A stretch of DNA of 10,025 nucleotides from Acidithiobacillus sp. Its GTDB lineage: Bacteria; Pseudomonadota; Gammaproteobacteria; Acidithiobacillales; Acidithiobacillaceae. Numbering within the stretch: position 1 is the first letter of the stretch; every line of letters starts with the position of its first letter. The notes under the pieces were generated by a model. That model made no database searches, was not told the origin of the DNA, and was given only the letters and a program-made list of their open reading frames with translations. Positions 1-5,800 of the stretch are shown piece after piece. The DNA lies in the NCBI GenBank assembly GCA_028065135.1, contig JAPTWR010000106.1, forward strand, positions 1 through 10,025. Reading direction: 5' to 3'. The position numbers and the translations under genes were made by a program.

Positions 1-59
1 CTTTTTCGGCTCACATTAACTGCAACTGACGGGCCTTCGTGCTCACATTATCTGCAACT
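1..59. repeat. left arm of 59-bp inverted repeat
   Basis: It pairs with 552-610 without mismatch. Sub-repeats lie at 9-32 and 39-59. The next base inward (60) no longer pairs with 551, so the arm ends sharply on the inner side. The outer side cannot be judged because the window starts here. Confidence 0.9.
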
Positions 60-60
60 A

Positions 61-123
61 TGCTCGCAATCATCCGCCCGTGCTCGCAATCCATGACGGC
101 GTGCTCACATTAACTGCAACTGA
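61..123 (+). repeat. further end-type repeat units inside the left arm
   Basis: Three more units follow the left arm: TGCTCGCAAT at 61-70, GTGCTCGCAATCCATGACGG at 80-99, and a unit at 101-123 matching the one at 9-32 in its core. The unit at 80-95 is mirrored at 613-628, outside the right arm, with a weaker echo at 636-646. The left side therefore carries about five units in 123 bases, spaced irregularly, which suggests protein-binding sites at a transposon end or nested elements. Confidence 0.6.
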
Positions 124-269
124 ACAGATCCACAAAACGCTCGTTTTTGGGACGCCCCAAGGCTCCGTTCGGAACACTGCTGAAATCTGCCATTCGGCAC
201 CTCATAAACCCTTTCCAATATTCAAAGTCCGGCTATACCTGAATCTCGTGACTTATTGGACTGAACGCC

Positions 270-440
270 ATGCTGATTGGCTACGCATGGGTATCCATCG
301 ATGACCAGAACCTGGATCTGCAACGCGATGCCCTGCAGGCTGCGGGCTGCGAGCGGATATTCGAGGACATGGTGAGCGGCGCGGGAGCCGGCCCTCATGC
401 GCCACGGCTACCATATCAAGGATCTGGTGGAGCAGTTTGA
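270..440 (+). pseudogene. serine recombinase (resolvase/invertase) N-terminal fragment
   Basis: The frame from ATG 270 gives 56 residues opening MLIGYAWVSIDDQNLDLQRD, which is recognisably the start of the resolvase/invertase catalytic domain. It contains the serine (residue 9) that would form the DNA linkage. The family normally reads YARVS here; this copy has YAWVS, so the conserved active-site arginine is lost. Similarity stops after about residue 40 (FEDMVSGA) and the frame ends at 440. The rest of the catalytic domain (family length about 180-200 residues) and its own DNA-binding domain are absent. It lies inside the inverted-repeat element and is a relic without expected activity. The family call is firm for the first 38 residues; what follows is out-of-frame or foreign sequence. 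Confidence 0.7.
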
Positions 441-543
441 TGCCCGCCCGGCGGAGATCAAGGCATTTCTCAATAATACACTGGACCCGGCACGCGCCGC
501 TGAACTGCGGGACAAAATGCTGGCTGTTGGTCTGCCAATTTAG
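397..543 (+). CDS. small helical protein fragment, possibly a DNA-binding tail
   Basis: A 48-residue frame starts at ATG 397 and runs to TAG 541-543, overlapping the resolvase relic in another frame. The product, from MRHGYHIKDLVEQF to RDKMLAVGLPI, is charged and probably helical. It could be the helix-turn-helix C-terminal tail of a plasmid or transposon protein whose front part was replaced by the resolvase fragment. The frame is open from 376 but has no clear ribosome site. Its stop lies 8 bases before the right inverted-repeat arm. Whether it is translated is unknown, and a fused pseudogene is as likely as a real small gene. Confidence 0.35.
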   Translation: MRHGYHIKDLVEQFDARPAEIKAFLNNTLDPARAAELRDKMLAVGLPI

Positions 544-551
544 GCACCGTC

Positions 552-610
552 AGTTGCAGATAATGTGAGCACGAAGGCCCGTCAGTTGCAGTTAATGTGA
601 GCCGAAAAAG
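552..610. repeat. right arm of 59-bp inverted repeat
   Basis: Exact reverse complement of 1-59. Inverted sub-repeats lie at 552-572 and 579-602. Confidence 0.9.
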
Positions 611-833
611 CCCATGGATTGCGAGCACGCCGTTTTGGATTGCAAGCCGCTACACGTAGGCGCCTGGCGCTTGGCGACTGTGGCGCGCGGCCGGCATGAC
701 GGGCTTCCTTCGCCCGAGCAACCACCTCCCATGCCGGACTGGGTGGTGGCATGGTTACAGGTAAATGTACCCCTAGTGAACAGTTACGGATGAGGGCAAA
801 AATAGCAGAACTTTTGGGTGATCGTGCCGTCAT
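582..833 (-). pseudogene. truncated gene following the MNT gene, possibly its toxin partner
   Basis: The start codon overlaps the stop of the upstream nucleotidyltransferase as ATGA (830-833), the usual sign of a coupled two-gene unit. The first residues, MTARSPKSSAIFALIRNC, could begin a real protein. From about residue 19 the reading becomes rich in Pro, Ala and Arg, and the last part is read through the inverted-repeat element, ending in its arm at 582. I infer that the original gene was cut by insertion or deletion somewhere between about 640 and 780. In MNT pairs the partner is usually a HEPN-fold protein (HepT), but nothing left here shows the HEPN RX4-6H motif, so that identity is a guess from context only. 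Confidence 0.35.
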
Positions 834-1126
834 GGGTGCGCACCCCAAGACACTTCGTCTGCGTAGATCACATCGAAAGGTATCGGTCCCATGATGTCCT
901 CAACGCAGCCTTCGATGCGGTATCGCAAACGATCATGGGGAAGCCGCTCTATCAGAAAGTCCACATCTGAGTGGATGCCGAAGCGCCCATCGGCCAAGGA
1001 CCCAATGACGCGGACCGCCACGCCTTTCTGCGCAAGGGATCGAAGCACTCGCGCAGAGCGTTCGCTAGCATCCGCTTGTCGATCCCTGATTCTTTTTTGC
1101 ATGAGCAATTCGTAGCGCGTCGTCAT
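830..1126 (-). CDS. MNT-type nucleotidyltransferase (MntA-like, minimal)
   Basis: The 98-residue protein contains GSLADGRFGIHSDVDFLIE at residues 42-60, the GS-X10-DXD signature of minimal nucleotidyltransferases. A likely third acidic metal ligand is D85 in PFDVIYAD. In HepT/MntA toxin-antitoxin pairs the MNT protein adds AMP to the HEPN toxin and silences it (established knowledge); the same fold also occurs in unpaired enzymes. The start at 1126 was chosen because GGAGG lies six bases upstream; a longer frame to 1198 has no such site. The upstream 56-aa gene ends 13 bases before this start, and the next frame overlaps its stop as ATGA, so the gene sits in an operon. The C-terminus is short (WGAHP), which may be natural or trimmed. 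The fold is confident; the toxin-antitoxin role is inference because no intact partner is present. Confidence 0.75.
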   Translation of the reverse strand: MTTRYELLMQKRIRDRQADASERSARVLRSLAQKGVAVRVIGSLADGRFGIHSDVDFLIERLPHDRLRYRIEGCVEDIMGPIPFDVIYADEVSWGAHP

Positions 1127-1139
1127 CCAAGGCCTCCGG

Positions 1140-1310
1140 TCAATGTTGCCACAACCCCGCATTTGTAGTCCGTGAAAGAATGAGCAGCGTATCCTCAATC
1201 GAGTATTGTTCCGCCAATAACTTCATCCTCTTCAGAGGACTGGCTACAGGCCTGGCTCCAATCAACATGTGCCCAATCTTTATTTCCGCGAAAGGCGGCA
1301 TTCCGGTCAT
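1140..1310 (-). CDS. 56-aa unknown protein coupled to the primase gene
   Basis: Its ATG overlaps the stop codon of the primase-like gene (ATGA, 1307-1310), so translation is probably coupled. The stop lies 13 bases before the start of the MNT gene, inside the spacer that carries that gene's ribosome site. The product (MTGMPPFAEIKIGHMLIGA and onward, ending TTNAGLWQH) has a mixed composition, with no membrane segment, no cysteine and no signal peptide. I do not recognise a family. The position between a primase and a nucleotidyltransferase, with junctions tight on both sides, is the main argument that it is real. Confidence 0.5.
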   Translation of the reverse strand: MTGMPPFAEIKIGHMLIGARPVASPLKRMKLLAEQYSIEDTLLILSRTTNAGLWQH

Positions 1311-2461
1311 GGACTTCTTTCGCAGGGACACGCCGCATTCACCGCATCCGCAGTCACCTGCTGGTGGTACAGGAGCACATCGTTCCAGTCTGCGTTGGGC
1401 TTACCGGGCACCTTCGGCGGATAGCGGATCTCCACTTTCATATGCGGACGCTCGATAGTCAGACGGTCGCGCAAATATTCGGCACCATGTCGGCCTGCAG
1501 GATCGGGGTCCGCAAAAATATAGAGCTGCTGGACACCCACAGGCGGCGCGTAATGAATGAGCTTGCCGGAGTCGATGGCACTATGGACGGGCACATCATT
1601 GAGCATGGCCGCCGCAACAGCACTTTCTATGCCCTCCGCAACGCCCAGCTTCTCTCCGTGCGGTGCGTAGAGCGGGATATGGTAGGGTGCATCGTCCATG
1701 GGCGTCATGAGCTTTCTGGAGGGAAGGATAGGGGATTCGGAAGCGTTGGGATCTGGGTCTGGTAGCTCCACCTTGCGACCCTCCGGGGTGATCCAGGTAC
1801 GATGCAACGTGACGACTTGCCCGGACGCCGACTTGCAGACGCCAATGAGGGCGGGGAAGGTGCCCAGGGTCTGAAACTTGGCATCTTTGGATGGACGGTA
1901 ATAGTAGGGGAGCCCCGGGTGGGCCATGAGGTTATCCGCACCCGCGACAAATCGCTCCAGCAGGCCTCGACGTTGCAGATAGTTCCATACCGGCAGGACG
2001 TGCTTGAGCGGGACGCACTGACTAAGAGTGAGGTCCACCGCTTTGCGCGCCCGCTCCTTCTTCTCGGCATCCTGATCCTCTTCCTGGATGGCGCGCGCCA
2101 ATTGAACGCGGCGGCGCTCCAGCAGATCATTCCGGGTGGGCATCAGCGGTGTTGCGTCGCGGTCCACCCCGAGCACATCGGCAACCCGGCGAGCAGCCTC
2201 CATAAATCGCCAGCCTTTCGCATGCTCCAACAGTTTGAAACCGTCGCCGGCCACTGGATCGCCTCCTCCATTGGAGCAGATAAAACTGCCACGACCGCCT
2301 TTATCGTCGAAGCGGAAGCGATCCGTGCCGCCGCACCCTGGACACGCACCATGTTTATGGGACGTGGCCGGCACTTCCACCCCGAGCTGAACCAGGATTT
2401 CGCGCCAGTGCCCGCGCGCATATTCTTTGGTGTCGTCAACCCATGTATGTGTCGTTGCCAT
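1307..2461 (-). CDS. zinc-ribbon/Toprim primase-like protein of a mobile element
   Basis: The 384-residue protein has the layout of phage- and plasmid-type primases. An N-terminal zinc ribbon spans about residues 35-75, with C40 and C43 in CPGCGGTDRFRF, C62, and a nearby His (35 or 37) as likely fourth ligand, followed by GDGF. A helical, charged linker covers about 110-160. A C-terminal Toprim domain has the acidic residue E276 in VAEGIESA and the DXD pair D318/D320 in IFADPDPAGRHGAE. Such proteins make RNA primers for replication of satellites, plasmids or integrative elements; no helicase domain is present. I chose the start at 2461 because GGAGG sits five bases upstream; the frame continues to 2602 without support. 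It follows the 69-aa gene by 13 bases and overlaps the 56-aa gene. Element and partner proteins are unknown. Confidence 0.8.
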   Translation of the reverse strand: MATTHTWVDDTKEYARGHWREILVQLGVEVPATSHKHGACPGCGGTDRFRFDDKGGRGSFICSNGGGDPVAGDGFKLLEHAKGWRFMEAARRVADVLGVDRDATPLMPTRNDLLERRRVQLARAIQEEDQDAEKKERARKAVDLTLSQCVPLKHVLPVWNYLQRRGLLERFVAGADNLMAHPGLPYYYRPSKDAKFQTLGTFPALIGVCKSASGQVVTLHRTWITPEGRKVELPDPDPNASESPILPSRKLMTPMDDAPYHIPLYAPHGEKLGVAEGIESAVAAAMLNDVPVHSAIDSGKLIHYAPPVGVQQLYIFADPDPAGRHGAEYLRDRLTIERPHMKVEIRYPPKVPGKPNADWNDVLLYHQQVTADAVNAACPCERSP

Positions 2462-2474
2462 GCCAACCTCCGTT

Positions 2475-2684
2475 CTATCTGTCTGCCTGATGTCGCTCCA
2501 GAATGGCCGTCCCGCGTGCCATCCATTTTCGGCCTTCTTCAAGCCATGCTGCGACTTCCCAGAGCGTCTTTTGGTCTTCCGGCGCCGGGTCGCGCTCTGC
2601 AAGGGGGTCCTTGCGGATGGCGAAAGTTCTTTTTATCGGGGCAGAATGAACCGTGCTTATCGGATTAGCTCCCAAAGACATCAT
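2475..2684 (-). CDS. 69-aa unknown protein, first gene of the primase operon
   Basis: The frame ends 13 bases upstream of the primase start codon, in the same direction. The product is hydrophilic and probably helical in its second half (EDQKTLWEVAAWLEEGRKW), with no cysteine pair or membrane segment. It is not recognised. The start is uncertain: ATGATG at 2684-2679 has no good Shine-Dalgarno sequence, and the first 10 or so codons are read through one arm of the 25-bp inverted repeat. A candidate -10 box at 2719-2724 would give a leader of about 30 bases, which fits this start. A small regulatory or replication-accessory role is possible from the position only. Confidence 0.5.
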   Translation of the reverse strand: MMSLGANPISTVHSAPIKRTFAIRKDPLAERDPAPEDQKTLWEVAAWLEEGRKWMARGTAILERHQADR

Positions 2685-2763
2685 ATGTGGTGTGAAGCAT
2701 CTTTCATGAGCACAATCTATTGTATGAGAAATGTTACGTTGGGAGACAACCCGATAAGCACGG
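2651..2763. repeat. 25-bp inverted repeat around the operon promoter
   Basis: The arm at 2651-2675 begins CCGTGCTTATCGG. Its reverse complement returns at 2739-2763 ending CCGATAAGCACGG, with 22 of 25 positions matching. The arms are 63 bases apart. One arm overlaps the putative -35 region and the other the first codons of the 69-aa gene. The arrangement could be an operator for a self-regulating protein, a recombinase attachment site, or a replication origin beside a primase gene. No trans-acting protein in the window can be linked to it. Confidence 0.65.
2719..2749 (-). promoter_or_regulatory. candidate promoter of the primase operon
   Basis: On the minus strand, TTGTCT (2749-2744) and TACAAT (2724-2719) resemble the -35 and -10 boxes of the main sigma factor, with a 19-base spacer that is longer than ideal. 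The -35 lies in the right arm of the 25-bp inverted repeat, so binding there would compete with RNA polymerase. Confidence 0.35.
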
Positions 2764-2853
2764 ACTCAACAACCCTCCAGCCGTACCCATATAGACGTAG
2801 TGTGGCGTAGCATCGGGTAACAACCGGGAGCCATGGGGTTCTTCAGAATTGAA

Positions 2854-3546
2854 TCAGGCAAGCACATCATTTGCAGCCCCGCTTATTGAAGGTTCTTCGT
2901 TCGACTCAAGAGGCCAGTTGGGCAGCATGCGCTGGCAAGCACGCGCAAAGGCGCCCACGCGCCGACCGGTATAAAACCAGTGGCAGCAGCGTCGTATCTC
3001 TTCCACACTGCTCATGCGTCGACCTTTGAATTCTCGGCCTGGATAGACCAGGTATTCACTGGGGAAGGTGAGTAAACGTGAAGTGATACTCTGGTAAAGC
3101 TGTGTGACGTTGCTACTCTGCGGAGCGCAGACGCCCACACCACCGGCGAGAAGCGTTTCACCCGTGAAGAGCCGATCCCTCCACTGGTAGGTCACCGCAC
3201 AGGGGCTTTGCCCGGGCGTATGGATAACTTTTACGGTTTCCTCACCCAAATACAGGCTGTCACCCTCTCTGGTCCGCAAGTCGGAGTGGACGCCGGGTGC
3301 CCACTCATGCAGAACCACGCGCCCATCGGTAACGGCTTTTAAGGCCAGCGTCGTGTGATCGTGGTCCAGATGGATGCAGGTTACCAAAATGTACTGAAGC
3401 GATAGATCTAGTGCTGTTATCGTTTCCAGCATGCTGTCAACGGTGGCGAGCATGGGATCGACCACAGCCGCTGTGCGCGTTACCGGGTCAGCGAAGAGGT
3501 AACTCAGCCTTCGGGTCCTTGGGTCAAAAAATTGCCGGAAGATCAT
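2854..3546 (-). CDS. ETHE1-like metallo-beta-lactamase-fold protein with altered metal site
   Basis: The 230-residue protein follows the ETHE1/persulfide dioxygenase pattern from end to end: MIFRQFFDP at the start, a TCIHLDHDH segment at residues 56-64, TPGQSPCAVTY at 110-120, LFTGETLL at 126-133 and YPGREFKGR at 168-176. Working enzymes have THxHADH, GHT, TGDxL and YPGHDY at these places and use iron to oxidise glutathione persulfide to sulfite. Here the first His of HxHxDH is Cys57 and the His of GHT is Gln113. The Asp of TGD is Glu130 and the His of PGHDY is Arg171. In human ETHE1 the iron ligands are H79, H135 and D154, so two of three appear substituted. The start is the family's normal start, with AGGG just upstream. 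I infer an inactive or re-purposed protein; a sulfur-related binding role is only a guess. Confidence 0.75.
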   Translation of the reverse strand: MIFRQFFDPRTRRLSYLFADPVTRTAAVVDPMLATVDSMLETITALDLSLQYILVTCIHLDHDHTTLALKAVTDGRVVLHEWAPGVHSDLRTREGDSLYLGEETVKVIHTPGQSPCAVTYQWRDRLFTGETLLAGGVGVCAPQSSNVTQLYQSITSRLLTFPSEYLVYPGREFKGRRMSSVEEIRRCCHWFYTGRRVGAFARACQRMLPNWPLESNEEPSISGAANDVLA

Positions 3547-3815
3547 GATCCCTGCCGTGGATTCATTCTTGAGCGCATCTCATCGACACCCCCACAAAGA
3601 GCTAAAAGACCACCCTGTGCGCGCCAACAGAAAAAGCTGATATGAGTATAAACCAAATCAGAGGGAGAGAGAACTCGCTGGAAGTTTTGCGGCCTGCCCT
3701 AACGCAAGTAGGGTCGAGAGGATGCGATCAAGAAATTCTTCAACACTTTTCCGGATGGTGGTTTCTGGACAAGGTCTTGGAGAGGCAAAATCACGCGGGA
3801 CATCGTCCCCCGGGT
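3547..3815. other. intergenic stretch between glgB 3' end and the ETHE1-like gene
   Basis: No convincing gene is present. A 34-codon minus-strand frame (3803 to 3699, starting MSRVILPLQDLV) begins 13 bases after the glgB stop and might be the residue of a further glycogen-operon gene. A weak hairpin with five-base arms lies around 3697-3713 (CCCTA and TAGGG). A TATACT-like box on the minus strand at 3650-3645 could serve the ETHE1-like gene, but no matching -35 is evident. Confidence 0.4.
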
Positions 3816-5204
3816 TTAGCCAGTATCTGTCAGCTGCAAATAGATTGCCCCGAGAGGCGGCAGCACCAGTTCCAGCGAATGAGGCAGCCCCATCCAGGCC
3901 TGGGCCTGCGCCTGCAGCGGCAAGTTACCGATATTACCGCCGTGATAAGCGTCCGCATCACTGTTGAAGATTTCATGATAGCGGCCCGCCGCTGGCACCC
4001 CCAGACGATAATTGCGCCGTGGCACCGGCGTGAAATTGAACACGGCCAGCACGAAGCCGCCATCCCGATCCCAGCGCAGGAAGCTCAGCACCGACTGATC
4101 GGCATCGTGACAATCCACCCAGGAGAAACCCTCACCCTGAAAATCCTGCACATGCAAAGCCGGAACATCCCGGTAAAGATGCGCCAGATCCCGGCTCAAC
4201 CGCTGAATACCCTGATGCCAATCCCAATGCAGCAAGTCCCAGTCCAGGGCCTGCCCACAATCCCACTCCCGTCCCTGGCCGAACTCGTTGCCCATAAAAT
4301 TCAGTTTCTTGCCGGGATGCGCAAACTGGTAGCTGAAGAGCAAACGCAGGTTGGCAAAACGCTGCCAGGCATCCCCCGGCATTTTGTCCAGCAGTGAACG
4401 CTTGCCGTGCACCACTTCGTCGTGGGACAGGGGTAACACGAAGTTTTCCGTATAGGCGTAAAGCTGGCTGAAGGTCAGATCGTTCTGGTGAAAGCGCCGA
4501 TAGACCGGGTCCTGCTCCAGATAGGCGAGGGTGTCATTCATCCAGCCCATATTCCACTTCATGGAAAACCCCAGGCCGCCGACATAGGTGGGGCGGGAGA
4601 CCATCGGCCAGGACGTGGATTCTTCAGCGATGGTGAGGATGCCCGGATGGCGCGCATTGAGGACCACATTCATCTCGCGCAGGAAATCGATGGCCTCCAG
4701 ATTTTCCCGGCCACCGTACTGATTGGGAATCCACTCGCCTTCCTGGCGCGAATAATCGCGGTAGAGCAGAGACGCCACCGCATCCACGCGCAATCCATCG
4801 ATGTGGAAACTGTCCGCCCAGTAACAGGCGTTGGCCAGCAGGAAACCACGCACCTCATTACGCCCGAAGTTGAAAATGTAAGTGCCCCAATCACTGTGCT
4901 CACCCTCGCGCGGGTCGGCATGTTCATACAGCGCGGTGCCATCAAAACGCGCCAACCCCCAGTCATCCTTGGGGAAATGCCCCGGCACCCAGTCCAGGAG
5001 AACGCCGATGCCTGCCTGATGAAAGTGATCCACAAAGGCGCGGAAACCATCGGGGGTACCAAAACGACTGGTAGGCGCAAAATAGCCGCTCACCTGATAG
5101 CCCCAGGATTCATCCAGAGGGTGCTCCATCACGGGCATCAGCTCAATGTGGGTATAGCCCATGTCTTTACAGTAGATTACAAGGCGCTCCGCCAGCATCT
5201 CATA
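3816..5204 (-). pseudogene. glgB: 1,4-alpha-glucan branching enzyme, N-terminally truncated
   Basis: The reading frame encodes the catalytic barrel and C-terminal domain of GlgB, the GH13 enzyme that makes alpha-1,6 branches in glycogen. Counting from the internal Met at 5198 (460 residues), the catalytic residues are present: D139 in [10 protein letters not shown]192 in IAEESTS and D260 in [10 protein letters not shown]. By comparison with the 728-residue E. coli protein, about 265 residues are missing at the front, comprising the N-terminal domains and the first part of the barrel. Similarity continues to about 5202, then a TGA appears at 5207-5205 where glgC sequence begins on the other strand. 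The Met at 5198 is an ordinary internal residue without a ribosome site. The 3' end is intact (TAA at 3818-3816). Either a rearrangement has inactivated the gene or the contig is misjoined here. Confidence 0.9.
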
Positions 5205-5205
5205 T

Positions 5206-5796
5206 CATGATTTCGGTAACGACCTCATCCCCTACATGGTGTCGCGCTACCGGGTAATCGCGCATCGTTTCCGTAATAGCTGTATTTCCAGTTCCGAAGG
5301 AGGCAACAGCCGCTGTTACTGGCGGGATGTGGGCACAGTGGATGCCTACTGGGCCGCCAATATCGACCTCGTACATGTCACTCCCGATCTTGATCTTTAT
5401 GACAGCCGCTGGCCGATCTGGACCTATCAGGAACAATTACCGCCGGCCAAATTCGTGTTCGACGATGAAGGTAGGCGCGGTATGGCGCTGGACAGCATTG
5501 TTTCCGGCGGCTGCATCATCAGCGGCGCTACCGTCCGCCGCTCACTGCTTTTTTCTAACGTGCGGATCAATGACGGACACACGCTGATTGAAGACTCAGT
5601 CATCCTGCCCAACGTGCGCATGGGCGAAGGTGCCCGCCTGCGCAAGGTGGTAGTGGACAAAGGTACGATTATCCCGCACGGGCTTGTGGTCGGTGAAGAT
5701 CCGGTCGAAGACGCCCGTCGTTTCTATCGCACGCCCAACGGCGTGACCCTGATTACCCCGGAGTTACTTGGCCAGCAACTACATTTTGTGAGGTAA
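5206..5796 (+). pseudogene. glgC: glucose-1-phosphate adenylyltransferase, N-terminally truncated
   Basis: The frame opens at HDFGNDLIPY (5206) and runs to TAA 5794-5796, matching the last roughly 196 residues of the 431-residue E. coli GlgC. That region is the end of the nucleotidyltransferase domain plus the left-handed beta-helix with its repeating hydrophobic turns (SGGCIISG, SLLFSNVRI, DSVILPNVRM, RKVVVDKG). It also holds the typical EDARRFYR near the end. The first roughly 235 residues, including the ATP/glucose-1-phosphate site, are missing, so it cannot make ADP-glucose. The first in-frame ATG is 5236, without a Shine-Dalgarno sequence. It joins the broken glgB head to head and is followed by the GH57 gene after four bases, so it was once the upstream gene of that operon. 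Confidence 0.9.
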
Positions 5797-5800
5797 TCCC

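Larger units (their letters stand above)
1..610. mobile_element. small element bounded by 59-bp perfect inverted repeats
   Basis: Bases 1-59 are the exact reverse complement of 552-610. Each arm contains two copies of a roughly 20-bp unit that reads GCTCACATTAACTGCAACT or a one-base variant. The interior holds only a broken resolvase start and a small second frame, so the element cannot move by itself with what is visible. Multiple short repeats at both ends resemble the transposase-binding arrays of IS21-like or Tn7-like elements (established knowledge of those families), but I cannot assign a family. The left edge coincides with the window edge, so the true end may lie outside. Related units continue past 610, with 613-628 mirroring 80-95. 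Confidence 0.6.

Noticed and set aside
1..123. Closely spaced repeats as a CRISPR array
   Set aside because: Units differ in length and sequence, spacing is irregular and too short for spacers, and the same units appear inverted at 552-628, as in a transposon end.
9..123. TGTGAGC-type half sites as CRP operators
   Set aside because: Resemblance to lac-type half sites is limited to a few bases, and the units belong to a larger repeat; no dyad with the CRP spacing is formed.
80..304. 74-residue plus-strand frame starting inside the repeat array
   Set aside because: It starts in repeat units, has no ribosome site or family resemblance, and overlaps the resolvase start region in another phase.
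891..1168. Plus-strand frames opposite the MNT gene
   Set aside because: Antisense shadows; the GS-X10-DXD motif and the GGAGG site support the minus strand.
1802..2668. 288-residue plus-strand frame opposite the primase gene
   Set aside because: Antisense to the zinc-ribbon/Toprim coding sequence, whose motifs and ribosome site are on the minus strand.
3642..5210. Long plus-strand frames (251 and 240 residues) opposite glgB
   Set aside because: Antisense to a clear GlgB coding region, without ribosome sites or domains.
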